Positions 25,668 through 36,191 of a stretch of 55,384 nt of DNA are shown here, piece after piece; the first letter of the stretch is position 1; each line of letters begins with the position of its first letter. The stretch is from Pirellulaceae bacterium. GTDB lineage: Bacteria; Planctomycetota; Planctomycetia; Pirellulales; Pirellulaceae. Where the stretch lies: assembly GCA_023382975.1 (NCBI GenBank), contig JAHDXO010000053.1, forward strand, positions 1 to 55,384. The letters run 5' to 3'. Position numbers and translations under genes: made by a program. Below the pieces are notes generated by a model. It was given only the letters and a program-made list of their open reading frames with translations. It did not search any database and was not told the DNA's origin.

Positions 25668-25937
25668 ATGGCGGAATTCTTACGTTCCACGCCGGCTCAA
25701 GCCGTAATTTGGACTGCAGTGCTTGTAGCGATTTCGGCTGTCGCCATCTATTTCGCACTCGGTTTCCGGGGCTCGCAGCAGGACGACAGAACGTCGGCGA
25801 GCGATTTGTTAAGCGAATTTCGCGACTTGCACGATTCCGGCGACCTGAGCCGGGCGGAGTTCCAGAAAATCAAGTCGGTGCTGGGCGAAAAGCTTCACGA
25901 CGAGGCGGGTTCCAAAAATGCGGACCAGACGGGTTGA
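25668..25937 (+). CDS. Small membrane protein with SHOCT-like tail, 89 aa
   Basis: One N-terminal membrane span (about residues 9-31, AVIWTAVLVAISAVAIYFAL) is followed by a charged helical segment, LLSEFRDLHDSGDLSRAEFQKIK, that fits the short C-terminal helical hairpin (SHOCT-like) found in many small bacterial membrane proteins. The ATG at 25668 is preferred because CGGAG directly precedes it; two in-frame upstream starts (25626, 25647) lack such a site. It is divergent from eda and lies 277 bp upstream of clpX. Confidence 0.65.
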   Translation: MAEFLRSTPAQAVIWTAVLVAISAVAIYFALGFRGSQQDDRTSASDLLSEFRDLHDSGDLSRAEFQKIKSVLGEKLHDEAGSKNADQTG

Positions 25938-26214
25938 ATCCACGGAAACCGATGCTTCGTACATCGCAGTTCCGAGGATTGTACCGGATGCTCCGCATTA
26001 AGAATCTTCATTGGCCCAATAGGCCCCCAGCACGCGATATGGAGGGTACGAAGCACGTTTTACAGCTCGACGTATGCGGACAGGGAAGCCACCAACAGCC
26101 AACTGCGAAACGGATCGCATTGGGGCTGATTCGAGCAACACCTTGGAGTTTTCTCACCGCTTGCCTCGCCCGAAGAACGGGGGAAAGCCAGCGGCTTCTC
26201 GAAAAGGAGTACGT

Positions 26215-27501
26215 ATGCCCGCAGGAAAGGAGTTGGGTGGCGGTCGGAGAGGCGGCAGCACCACAAAGAAAAACGCTTTCTGTTCGTTCTGTCGGAAGAG
26301 CTATCGCGATGTCGGGCCCCTGGTCGAGGGACCGGGTGACGTCTACATCTGTGGTGAATGTATCGATCTCTGCCAGTCGATCTTGGAGCAGGAGAAGCGG
26401 CGCCGCGGCCCTTCGAAAAAACTGTTCAACGAGATCCCGACGCCACGCGAGATCGTTTCGCAACTGGATCAATACGTCGTCGGTCAACCGGCATCGAAGA
26501 AGGTCCTGGCCGTTGCGGTTCACAATCACTACAAGCGGTTGTCGCTGGGGTGGCAAGGCTCGGATGTCGAAGTTGAAAAGTCCAATATTCTGATGATCGG
26601 GCCGACCGGGTCGGGTAAGACCCTGCTGGCTCGCACGCTGGCCCGGATCCTGAACGTGCCGTTTGCCATCGGCGATGCGACCACGCTGACCGAGGCCGGA
26701 TACGTGGGCGAGGACGTGGAGAATCTGCTGCTCAAATTGCTGCACGCCGCCGATTTCGATCTCGAGGCGGCACAGCGGGGCGTCTTGTACATCGACGAAA
26801 TCGACAAGATCGGCAAGACCAGCCACAACGTCTCGATCACGCGCGACGTTTCCGGGGAAGGGGTGCAGCAGGCGCTGCTGAAAATGCTGGAAGGCACCGT
26901 GGCGAACGTGCCTCCCCAGGGCGGCAGAAAGCATCCGGAACAACAGTACATCCAGATGGACACAAGCGAAATTCTGTTCATCTGTGGCGGTACGTTTGTC
27001 GGCATCGAGGACATCATTCGGAAACGCCTCGGTCGCCGCACGATGGGCTTCGGGCAGACATCCGGTTTCCGCAGCGAAGCCACCTCGGCGGAATTGCTTT
27101 CGCAAGCCAATTCGGACGATGTGCTCCAGTACGGCTTGATCCCCGAACTGGTAGGCCGACTGCCGGTCGTCTCGGCGCTCACTCCGCTGGACGAAGAAGG
27201 GCTCATTCAGGTACTCACGGAGCCGCGCAACGCCCTGATCAAGCAGTATCAAAGCCTGTTTGAGATGGAGAACTGCCGACTTGAGTTCACCGATCAAGCG
27301 CTCCGCGCCATCGCCCACCGGGCATTGGTCAAGGGAACCGGGGCCCGCGGTCTGCGTTCGATCGTCGAAGAAGCGATGCTCGACATCATGTATGAGCTTC
27401 CGGACCAGGAAGAAGGGATCACCTACCGGATTGACGAGGACTTCCTGTCTGGGCGGAACCAAGTGCTCCGCATGCCGACGCCGCAGACGAAGAGCGCATG
27501 A
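26215..27501 (+). CDS. clpX: ClpX, ATP-dependent unfoldase of the ClpXP protease, 428 aa
   Basis: The N-terminal zinc-binding domain has C23-x2-C26 and C46-x2-C49. The AAA+ module shows Walker A GPTGSGKT with Lys135, the pore-loop region AGYVGEDVE, and Walker B VLYIDEIDKI, followed by the sensor regions and the C-terminal small domain (VKGTGARGLRSIVEEAMLDI). The length matches the family. The ATG at 26215 is preceded by a perfect AAGGAG 7 nt away; the longer upstream frame is rejected. ClpX forms a hexamer that unfolds tagged substrates for ClpP. clpP is not next to it here, unlike the common tig-clpP-clpX order. A strong terminator follows at 27535. Confidence 0.97.
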   Translation: MPAGKELGGGRRGGSTTKKNAFCSFCRKSYRDVGPLVEGPGDVYICGECIDLCQSILEQEKRRRGPSKKLFNEIPTPREIVSQLDQYVVGQPASKKVLAVAVHNHYKRLSLGWQGSDVEVEKSNILMIGPTGSGKTLLARTLARILNVPFAIGDATTLTEAGYVGEDVENLLLKLLHAADFDLEAAQRGVLYIDEIDKIGKTSHNVSITRDVSGEGVQQALLKMLEGTVANVPPQGGRKHPEQQYIQMDTSEILFICGGTFVGIEDIIRKRLGRRTMGFGQTSGFRSEATSAELLSQANSDDVLQYGLIPELVGRLPVVSALTPLDEEGLIQVLTEPRNALIKQYQSLFEMENCRLEFTDQALRAIAHRALVKGTGARGLRSIVEEAMLDIMYELPDQEEGITYRIDEDFLSGRNQVLRMPTPQTKSA

Positions 27502-27534
27502 CGCCGCCACAGTGATCGTAATCCCCATCCGAAG

Positions 27535-27568
27535 CGAGGCCGTTTGTCATAATCGGCCTCGTTTTTTT
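27535..27568 (+). terminator. Rho-independent terminator after clpX
   Basis: A perfect 8-bp stem CGAGGCCG (27535-27542) and CGGCCTCG (27554-27561) with an 11-nt loop is followed directly by seven T residues (27562-27568). It lies 33 nt downstream of the clpX stop and separates it from the convergent thiE gene. Confidence 0.93.
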
Positions 27569-27577
27569 GTTGTCCTG

Positions 27578-28243
27578 CTATTTCTGCGGGCCGGACAATT
27601 GGTCGATGGCAGCCCGCATTTGTCGAGCCGATTCAGCCGGGTTTGACGACTGGGTGATCGCCGCGCTGACGGCAACCCGCCGAAAGCCGGTCTCGAACAC
27701 GGCAGGGAGACGATCGAGGCGAATCCCGCCGATGGCAAAAGCGGGCAGCGTCAACTCCGCTGCAACTTGCCTCAGAAACGCCAGACCGGGAAACTGCTCG
27801 AAATCCTTGGTGGCGGACGGGTACGTCGGACCACAGCCGAGATAGTCCGCACCGTCCTGGACGGCCTGTCGGGCCTGCTCGATCGAATGGGTCGACACGC
27901 CGATCGCGCATTCCGTCCCGACAATCCGCCTGACATCCGCGACAGTCAACTCGTCCTGCCCGACATGAACGCCATCGGCCTCGGCCAGCCGTGCCATGTC
28001 GGGCCGATCGTTCACGATGAACAGCGTATCTGTCCCGCGAGTGAGTTCTCGCAGAAGTCGTGCTCGGCCGATCAGTTGCCGATCTGGCATCTGTTTGTCC
28101 CGCAACTGCACAACGTCAATGCGGGATTCGATCAAGTCTGCCACCAAATGTTCGAACTGGGCGTCGTCGCTTCGGCCGTCGACCAACACGTACAATCGAG
28201 ATTTCCCCAATCGACCGCGTAGCCACTCGCCTGCCGAGCCCAT
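27578..28243 (-). CDS. thiE: Thiamine-phosphate synthase, 221 aa
   Basis: ThiE joins HMP-PP and the thiazole phosphate to give thiamine phosphate. Family motifs are visible: VVQLRDK, FIVNDRPDMA, GVHVGQDE, IGVSTHS, the pyrophosphate-binding GPTYPSATK, and AIGGI near the C-terminus. The start chosen is the ATG at 28243 because GAGGTGG lies 5 nt upstream; five further residues upstream are possible from an ATG at 28258. The C-terminus nearly abuts the clpX terminator. I looked for a TPP riboswitch in the upstream region and did not see one. Confidence 0.93.
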   Translation of the reverse strand: MGSAGEWLRGRLGKSRLYVLVDGRSDDAQFEHLVADLIESRIDVVQLRDKQMPDRQLIGRARLLRELTRGTDTLFIVNDRPDMARLAEADGVHVGQDELTVADVRRIVGTECAIGVSTHSIEQARQAVQDGADYLGCGPTYPSATKDFEQFPGLAFLRQVAAELTLPAFAIGGIRLDRLPAVFETGFRRVAVSAAITQSSNPAESARQMRAAIDQLSGPQK

Positions 28244-28347
28244 ATTCCACCTCGCCATCCTACGTGCAAATCCAGAAAACTTGGGTCGCGTGCCTCGGAA
28301 TTCTCACCGACGGCCCGCGATTCGCTACCGACAGGGAATCCATACGT

Positions 28348-28364
28348 CCAATCTGCCAGATTGG
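28348..28364. promoter_or_regulatory. Perfect 17-nt palindrome, possible operator
   Basis: CCAATCTG and CAGATTGG flank a single C. The site lies about 105 bp upstream of the thiE start and is not followed by a T-run, so an operator is more likely than a terminator. No cognate regulator is evident. Confidence 0.45.
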
Positions 28365-28588
28365 CCGTCACGAGGCAAGGATCGTCCGGAAGGGCATTGT
28401 ATGTTGGTAAGAGCCAGAATCGCGAGCCTTCGTTACGACCTCGTACCGGAATTCGCGAGTGACCGGGCTGTTGCACAAGAATCCCTAGTTTCGCGACTTG
28501 GCCGGCACGTGTGAAACGGCGGGGTTGGCCCGTCGAAGCTTGCCATTTTGCGCAAATATCCCAAAGCGAATGTTCATGCGTACTTGCC

Positions 28589-28617
28589 TTGATGGAATAA
28601 AGTCTGAGAGCTACAAT
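28589..28617 (+). promoter_or_regulatory. Sigma70-like promoter for the gene at 28638
   Basis: TTGATG (28589-28594) and TACAAT (28612-28617) are separated by 17 bp, with four and five matches to the -35 and -10 consensus. The expected start of transcription is about 14 nt before the ATG. Confidence 0.55.
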
Positions 28618-28637
28618 CCGAGGCCGTAGAGCCAGGA

Positions 28638-29219
28638 ATGGATACCACACTTTTGGCCAAGGAAAGCCGGAGTCGCACACTCATGCAACGCTCGTCGTTT
28701 TTCGCATGCTTCTGGCCAGGATTGCCGCAACTCTGGTGGCGGGGAGATTTGCGGGGGCTAATGCTCGCTTTTCTGTTTGCCGTCGCCTTGAATTTCGGTT
28801 TGATGGCCACGTTTGTTTGGCCGGAAATGGTCTCGCCGCTGATGCGCACGTTGGGGTGGGGTGCAGTGTTGACGTTTTGGGCTGTGGCGGGTTGGCTGGG
28901 TCTGCGGGAGGTATCGAGACTTTGCGGTCCTTCGAGCGAGTCGCAGGAACAGGGCTTGTTTGTTCAGGCTCAGTCGGAATACTTGAAGGGGCACTGGCTG
29001 GAAGCGGAGACCGCGCTCCGGAAACTGATCGAACGGAACGAGCGAGACGGGGACGCACGGTTGATGTTGGCGTCGCTGCTGCGGCATTCGGGCCGAATTG
29101 ACGAGGCGCAGGTGGAACTGGATGGCTTGGAACTCTCCGAAGGGGGGCTGAAATGGGCTCTTGAGATTGCGCGGGAGAGGAAGCTGGCCCTGGCGGTGGT
29201 GACCGAACCATCCGCCTAG
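28638..29219 (+). CDS. Two-span membrane protein with TPR-like C-terminus, 193 aa
   Basis: After a short soluble N-terminus there are two membrane spans (about residues 40-60 and 72-92). The C-terminal half is helical and reads as two degenerate tetratricopeptide-like helix pairs (LFVQAQSEYLKGHWLEAETAL, then DARLMLASLLRHSGRIDEAQ), a protein-interaction module expected in the cytoplasm. I do not recognise a named family. It ends 59 bp before clpC, so the two may be co-transcribed from the promoter at 28589. Confidence 0.75.
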   Translation: MDTTLLAKESRSRTLMQRSSFFACFWPGLPQLWWRGDLRGLMLAFLFAVALNFGLMATFVWPEMVSPLMRTLGWGAVLTFWAVAGWLGLREVSRLCGPSSESQEQGLFVQAQSEYLKGHWLEAETALRKLIERNERDGDARLMLASLLRHSGRIDEAQVELDGLELSEGGLKWALEIARERKLALAVVTEPSA

Positions 29220-29278
29220 CTCAGCGACGAAGATCGTGTCGAACGCATAACTGGAACCGAAGAGGGGGGAACAAACCC

Positions 29279-31849
<2,571 letters not shown>

Positions 31850-31871
31850 CAAGGGGCAGCGCTACGCTAGT

Positions 31872-31898
31872 ACCCGGTCGTGTTCATGCCGACCGGGT
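31872..31898. terminator. Hairpin between convergent clpC and DsrE-like genes
   Basis: A perfect 9-bp stem ACCCGGTCG (31872-31880) and CGACCGGGT (31890-31898) with a 9-nt loop fills the 49-bp gap between the two stop codons and touches the DsrE-like stop. Neither side has a T-run, so it may block transcription or protect 3' ends rather than act as a classical intrinsic terminator. Confidence 0.55.
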
Positions 31899-32447
31899 TC
31901 AGGGCATCGGCAGATAAGCGAAGCCGTCCATCTGCTTGTTGATGATGGTCGTCAGGGCCGCGGCGGCAATCGGGACGTCGGCGGCCACTTCCTGGTCGGC
32001 GATCTGCTTGTAGTTCAGGGCTTGGCCGCAGACGAACGCCTGCACACCTTGTCGCTGCAGTTCGCGGAGCAGTGGCAAGTTCGGATTCTGCTCCATGCCG
32101 AACCGGCGTTGATATGCCGCGTCGGCGAGCACCGTCTTTGTGGCCTCGCCGTGGAACACGACCACGATCTGGATGTCGGAAGCTTGCAGCCCAGCCGCGC
32201 CGTACAGATTCAACAGGCGGGCGATTCGGTCAAGCCCTTTGTTGACGGCGGGCGGCGGAGCGTCGGCGGTGACATCGAAGACAACCTTCGCCCCGGCGCG
32301 GGGCGGTTGCTGAGCCGTTGGCCGGGCAACCACGCCGCCGTGCTTGGCGATGACCGGATAGACCAGCGGCGATTCGCCGTCTTCAGCGACCGCTGGTTCA
32401 GCGAAAGGCACAAACAGAATCGCCAACAACAAAATGCGAGCAGTCAT
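31899..32447 (-). CDS. Exported DsrE-family-like protein, 182 aa
   Basis: Residues 1-21 form a signal peptide (RILLLAILFVPFAEPAVA, then a cleavage-type site). The mature part has a DsrE/DsrF-like pattern: KVVFDVTAD, a central ARLLNLYGAAG, IQIVVVFHGEAT, and QRQGVQAFVCGQAL, where the Cys sits at the place used by many sulfur-carrier DsrE proteins. The ATG at 32447 has AAAGGA upstream. It is the last gene of the sulfur cluster, 26 bp after the TauE-like gene. A periplasmic role in sulfur handling is inferred from family and context. Confidence 0.82.
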   Translation of the reverse strand: MTARILLLAILFVPFAEPAVAEDGESPLVYPVIAKHGGVVARPTAQQPPRAGAKVVFDVTADAPPPAVNKGLDRIARLLNLYGAAGLQASDIQIVVVFHGEATKTVLADAAYQRRFGMEQNPNLPLLRELQRQGVQAFVCGQALNYKQIADQEVAADVPIAAAALTTIINKQMDGFAYLPMP

Positions 32448-32473
32448 CGATCGAGTCCTTTCCCAAGAGCCGA

Positions 32474-33292
32474 TTACCCAAACAGATTTCGAATCACGAC
32501 GAACACGGCGACGGCGAGAATGGCCACCACAAACAACCGTTGAAGAACCAAGCCGGACAATCGGCGACCGATCCGCTGGCCCGCAGCGAGGCCCACGAGA
32601 CCGCCGACGATGAACAGGCCGGTCATGCCGAGCGGAATGTCGCGTCCCGCCCACAGATGGGCGGTCACGCCCGAGACGCTCACCAGCGAGATCACCAGCA
32701 GCGACGTACCGACCGCCCGATGAATCGACATGCGGCTGAACAAAACAAGCGCCGGAACGATCACGAATCCGCCGCCAACTCCGAACAGGCCGGACAGGAG
32801 CCCCGTCAACAGGCCCACCAACAGCAGCAGCACCGCGCAACGCGATGAAAGGATCAAGGTTCCGGTGGCATCGCGACGGCACGCCGGTCCGCCAACTTCA
32901 TCGTTCGGCGGACACGAAAACTCCGACTCGGCGGCCGACGGTTTCTGCCGCCACATCCGCGCCGCGATCCCCACCATCAGACCCGCGAACAGCAATAGCA
33001 GCAGCGTCTCCGGCATCTGCCCTGCGAGCCAAGAGCCGACCGGCGCGCCGGCCATTCCCGCGGCGGCGAACAGCAAGCCCGTACGGATCTCGACTTGGCC
33101 GACTCGCCACCGTTGCAAGAAGCCGACGAGAGCCGTGATTCCAACCGCCGCCAGCGAAATTCCGACGGCGTCGCGAGGCGGAACCGCCAGGCCGTAGACC
33201 AGCATCGGTACAGCGAAGATCGCTCCGCCGCCGCCGGTCAGGCCCAGCGATAGCCCGACCACCATTCCGAAGATCAGGCTCCATGGTGACAT
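32474..33292 (-). CDS. TauE/SafE-family sulfite/sulfur-compound exporter, 272 aa
   Basis: The protein has about eight membrane segments in two halves, each beginning with the glycine-rich family motif: GLSLGLTGGGGAIFAVPMLV in the first half and GLLSGLFGVGGGFVIVPAL in the second. A hydrophilic loop with Cys residues (SCPPNDEVGGPAC) separates them. TauE/SafE proteins move sulfite or organosulfur compounds across the inner membrane; the exact substrate is not readable, but the neighbours point to a product of sulfide or persulfide oxidation. Confidence 0.88.
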   Translation of the reverse strand: MSPWSLIFGMVVGLSLGLTGGGGAIFAVPMLVYGLAVPPRDAVGISLAAVGITALVGFLQRWRVGQVEIRTGLLFAAAGMAGAPVGSWLAGQMPETLLLLLFAGLMVGIAARMWRQKPSAAESEFSCPPNDEVGGPACRRDATGTLILSSRCAVLLLLVGLLTGLLSGLFGVGGGFVIVPALVLFSRMSIHRAVGTSLLVISLVSVSGVTAHLWAGRDIPLGMTGLFIVGGLVGLAAGQRIGRRLSGLVLQRLFVVAILAVAVFVVIRNLFG

Positions 33293-33365
33293 CGCTTCGC
33301 ATTCTCCTCATCCGGCGTCGCCCCACGATGGGACGCACCGGTAAACCGACCTGCGTTCTTAGCTC

Positions 33366-34778
33366 TCAGGCACTCACCGCGGGAGCCGCCGTCTCGGTCG
33401 GCAACTTCGACGCGATCCAGGCCTTGATGCCGCCGACGACATCAAGCAGGTTGTCCCGCCCGGCTTGCGCCAGCAGACTGCAGGCGATGGCCGAGCGGTA
33501 GCCGCCTTCGCAATGGACGGCCACGGTCCGGTCGTGGGGAACTTCGGTCAACCGCTCCCGCAGTTGCGACAGCGGAATGTTCAGGCTGCCGGCGATGAAT
33601 CCGCCTTGCCGCTCTTTTTCCGCCCGCACGTCCAGCACCAGGGGAGCGTCCTGCGCCTGCAACTGCTCGGCCAAAGCCGCGGCCGTGATCCGCGGAATTC
33701 CTCGCAGGTGCTCGGGATGCGTCTCCAACGCCTGCAAGCCGTCGCGCAGGTAGCCCGCCACGTTGTCGAAACCGATTCGGCCCAGACGCATCGTCGCTTC
33801 CTCCTCGCTACCTGCCTCGGCGATCACGACGATCGGCTGATCGTGGCTGAGGATCGTTCCGCACCACGTGGCGTACTTGCCGCGCAGACCGACGTTGATC
33901 GAGCCCGACAGGTATGCACCTTCGAAATCCGCCGCGTCGCGCACATCGACCAGTTGCGCGCCCTGGTCGCGCAGCTTCAGAACCTCGTCCAGTCCGAGAG
34001 GACGCAACGACTGACGGAGCGTCTCGTCCAGCCCCGGCCGCTCTTGGCGGTTTTTGATCGCATCGTAGACGAAATAGTCCGGCGCCTCGGGCTGGTCCAT
34101 CGTCACCAACCGCTTGAATTCGTCGAGACTCATCGGCTGCAAGGCATAGTTGAACCTCTTCTGCTCGCCGATCGTGGATACCGTCTCCTGACTCAGACTC
34201 TTGCCACACATCGAACCGGCACCATGAGCCGGATAGACAAGCGTCGAATCGGGCAGGGCGCGGAGCCGGTCGAGCGATTGGTACAGCATCTCGGCCAATT
34301 CGTCGGCCGTCACGCCGATCGAAGCCAGCAGATCGGGTCGCCCGACGTCGCCGATGAACAGCGTGTCGCCTGTCAACACCGCGTGCGGCACCGAGTCGCT
34401 TTGAGTCTGGTCGAACACCAGCAGCGAAATGCCCTCGGGCGTGTGCCCCGGCGTCTCCATGATTTCAATCCGCACGTCGCCCAGTTCAAACCGTTCGCCT
34501 TCCCGAGCGGCCGCGAAATCGAATTCGGCCTCGGCTCGCGTTCCCATCACGATGCGGGCGCCGGCCCGATTTCGCAGCTCGATGTGACCGGCGAGAAAAT
34601 CGGCGTGGAAATGAGTCAGGAACACGTACTTCAGTGTGTAGCCGCCCTCCGACAAATCCTGCAAGTAGTGTTCGACGTCGCGTTGAGGATCGACCACGGC
34701 GGCCATCTTGGTCCGCGGGTCGGCGATCAAGTAGGACGCATGGGACAGACAGGCGAGGTAGTACTGTTTCAAAAACAT
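33366..34778 (-). CDS. Metallo-beta-lactamase-fold protein fused to two rhodanese domains, 470 aa
   Basis: The N-terminal 250 residues are a persulfide-dioxygenase-like MBL domain: THFHADFLAGH (residues 55-65, metal ligands His56 and His58), the ETPGHTPEG histidine, LTGDTLF and YPAHG. The H-x-H-x-D-H motif has Phe61 at its last position, as in many rhodanese-fused members, consistent with one mononuclear metal site. Two rhodanese domains follow. The first has Ala where the catalytic Cys should be (VVIAEAGSEEE), so it is probably inactive. The second has HCEGGYRS with the Cys intact. The ATG at 34778 with GGAG upstream is preferred to the TTG at 34784. The likely role is oxidation of glutathione or protein persulfide coupled to sulfur transfer. 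Confidence 0.9.
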   Translation of the reverse strand: MFLKQYYLACLSHASYLIADPRTKMAAVVDPQRDVEHYLQDLSEGGYTLKYVFLTHFHADFLAGHIELRNRAGARIVMGTRAEAEFDFAAAREGERFELGDVRIEIMETPGHTPEGISLLVFDQTQSDSVPHAVLTGDTLFIGDVGRPDLLASIGVTADELAEMLYQSLDRLRALPDSTLVYPAHGAGSMCGKSLSQETVSTIGEQKRFNYALQPMSLDEFKRLVTMDQPEAPDYFVYDAIKNRQERPGLDETLRQSLRPLGLDEVLKLRDQGAQLVDVRDAADFEGAYLSGSINVGLRGKYATWCGTILSHDQPIVVIAEAGSEEEATMRLGRIGFDNVAGYLRDGLQALETHPEHLRGIPRITAAALAEQLQAQDAPLVLDVRAEKERQGGFIAGSLNIPLSQLRERLTEVPHDRTVAVHCEGGYRSAIACSLLAQAGRDNLLDVVGGIKAWIASKLPTETAAPAVSA

Positions 34779-34857
34779 GGTCAATTCTCCGTGGGAATCG
34801 ATGGTGGAATGCTTGTGGAACGGGGAGGCCGATTAGCCGACCGCTCGTGATGTTCGG

Positions 34858-35436
34858 CTACTTCGCGGAGCACGAGGCCGACGACGCGGTGCCAGAACAT
34901 CCATTGCCGGAGACCTGGTTCCACGGCATCTTCGCCAACATCAGACCCATGCCGCACGTGTCCGTAACACCCGCAAACACCAATCCGGCGCCGACGAAGG
35001 CCGACAAGGCGATCCAGTACGGATGCACAAAGAATCCCAACACGGCGCCGACCAGCACCATCAAGCCCGCCACGATCCTGACCTGCCGTTCGAGCGAAAC
35101 GGCTCGCCTGCCGCGGACCATCGGAAGCCCCGCCTGCTCGCAAGCCATGGTTCCTCCCTCGACGTTGACGACCTTGCAGCAGCCGGCGCCCAGCAACTTC
35201 TCGCACGCCTGCTTGCCGCGGCTACCTGAGCGACAGATCACGTAAAGCGGTTGATCCGATCCGTTTCGCTCGGCCGCGATGCGGGCCGTGTCCAATCGAT
35301 CGAGTGGGATGTTGCGAGCGAACGCGACGTGAACTTCTCGGAACTCCACGGGCGTTCGCACGTCGATCAACTCGACTTCCTGTCCGGCTTGCGTCATTTC
35401 GTGCAATTGGGTCGGGGAAATAGTGGCCATGCTCAT
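34858..35436 (-). CDS. Rhodanese domain fused to a DUF2892-type membrane segment, 192 aa
   Basis: Residues 1-105 form a rhodanese sulfurtransferase domain with VELIDVRTPVEF and the active-site loop ICRSGSRG containing the catalytic Cys. Residues about 115-190 hold a DUF2892-like inner-membrane segment (two hydrophobic spans, IVAGLMVLVGAVLGFFVHPYW and AFVGAGLVFAGVTDTCGMGL) with a Cys-rich tail. The ATG at 35436 is preceded by AAGGAG; a second ATG follows two codons later. It is the first gene after the ArsR gene, with a candidate ArsR site in the 83-bp gap. Confidence 0.88.
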   Translation of the reverse strand: MSMATISPTQLHEMTQAGQEVELIDVRTPVEFREVHVAFARNIPLDRLDTARIAAERNGSDQPLYVICRSGSRGKQACEKLLGAGCCKVVNVEGGTMACEQAGLPMVRGRRAVSLERQVRIVAGLMVLVGAVLGFFVHPYWIALSAFVGAGLVFAGVTDTCGMGLMLAKMPWNQVSGNGCSGTASSASCSAK

Positions 35437-35478
35437 GTCTGACTCCTTAGTTGGTAAGAACGACTCTCGAAACTTGAA

Positions 35479-35495
35479 ATATCGGAACCTGTCGA
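35479..35495 (-). promoter_or_regulatory. Second candidate ArsR operator, upstream of the rhodanese gene
   Basis: On the plus strand ATATCGGAACCTGTCGA matches the operator-promoter sequence ATATCGGAAGCTTCCGA (35882-35898) at 14 of 17 positions, including the whole ATATCGGAA half. It lies between the ArsR stop and the rhodanese start, where an internal promoter would be expected. Confidence 0.55.
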
Positions 35496-35519
35496 ACTGT
35501 TGTCGCAAAAAAAGGGGCG

Positions 35520-35855
35520 TCAGTCGCCTCGGGTTGCTCCGAACCGGTCCTCGATGCACTTGAGGATGTTCTTCAGGTGCGGTTCGGCCACTCGGTAGAA
35601 CACACGGCGACCGTCCCGCTCGCTGGCGAGCAAACCGCACCGCTGCATCAGCCTCAGGTGCTCGGACGCCATGGCGCTCGGCAAATGACACGCTTCGGCC
35701 AATTCGCTGACCGTGAAGTCACCCTGAAGCAGCATCTGTACGATCCGCAGCCGATGCGGATGAGCCAGCGTGCGCAGGCATTCCGCCGCTTGGCCCAGGG
35801 CGTCCAAATCGGTCAACCGCAAGGTCGATTCGGTCATCTCCGACGAAGTTGTCAT
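35520..35855 (-). CDS. ArsR-family winged-helix repressor, 111 aa
   Basis: The protein has the classic ArsR/SmtB layout: LRTLAHPHRLRIVQML, FTVSELAEACHLPSAMASEHLRLM as the helix-turn-helix, and DGRRVFYRV as the beta wing. It has four cysteines (26, 56, 73 and 100). They do not sit at the spacing I associate with ArsR arsenic sites or the BigR/SqrR persulfide pair, so the inducer is open, although reactive sulfur species are the obvious candidate from the operon. The ATG at 35855 follows AAGGGG. It heads the five-gene sulfur cluster and should repress itself through 35885-35898. Confidence 0.9.
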   Translation of the reverse strand: MTTSSEMTESTLRLTDLDALGQAAECLRTLAHPHRLRIVQMLLQGDFTVSELAEACHLPSAMASEHLRLMQRCGLLASERDGRRVFYRVAEPHLKNILKCIEDRFGATRGD

Positions 35856-35878
35856 CGTTTCGTCCCCTTTGATACGCA

Positions 35879-35906
35879 AATATATCGGAAGCTTCCGACA
35901 TGTCAA
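35879..35906 (-). promoter_or_regulatory. Sigma70-type promoter with operator palindrome in the spacer
   Basis: Read on the minus strand, TTGACA (35906-35901) and TATATT (35884-35879) are separated by 16 bp. The spacer holds the perfect 14-bp palindrome TCGGAAGCTTCCGA (35885-35898). A repressor bound there would cover both promoter boxes. It lies 24 bp upstream of the ArsR start. Confidence 0.85.
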
Positions 35907-36191
35907 GTAGTAAAATCCGGAAAAATTTTGGAAATTGCTCGCAGTCGTCTAATGGCAGCATCCCGAGGTGCTGTCGGACCACTCGGTAGGCAGGCGAGAG
36001 GCGTCGAATTACGGAGCTGAAATATTCGGATATTCGACTGTCAAAGTGTTTATGCAGTCGAGGCGGCACCCGAAGGCCGTAAACAACCGACGCGATGCGG
36101 CTCGGCGGGCCGGCCCCGGTTGCCCAGGTCGGTACTTTCGACAAGAATGCACGAGGAATCGTATATCGAGCTGTCATTACGGAGTGGATGC
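35907..36191. other. Divergent region upstream of hypB
   Basis: No gene is supported here. It carries a spaced inverted repeat, GTCGAAT (36003-36009) and ATTCGAC (36032-36038), that could be a regulator site for the hyp genes. A hypA gene, often found before hypB, is not present. Confidence 0.5.

Larger units (their letters stand above)
28244..28637. other. 394-bp divergent intergenic region
   Basis: It lies between the starts of thiE and the membrane-TPR-like gene. It holds a perfect 17-nt palindrome (28348-28364, CCAATCTG-C-CAGATTGG) and a sigma70-like promoter reading right (28589-28617). The minus-strand open frame covering most of it has no recognisable content. Confidence 0.6.

Noticed and set aside
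28244..28500. TPP riboswitch upstream of thiE
   Set aside because: The conserved CTGAGA and pyrophosphate-sensor segments are not visible on the minus strand.
28132..28680. 182-codon minus-strand frame between thiE and the TPR-like gene
   Set aside because: It has no domain and no ribosome site, and covers the promoter at 28589 and the palindrome at 28348.
29220..29278. CIRCE or CtsR-type element before clpC
   Set aside because: No matching inverted repeat was found; only a ribosome-binding site is clear.
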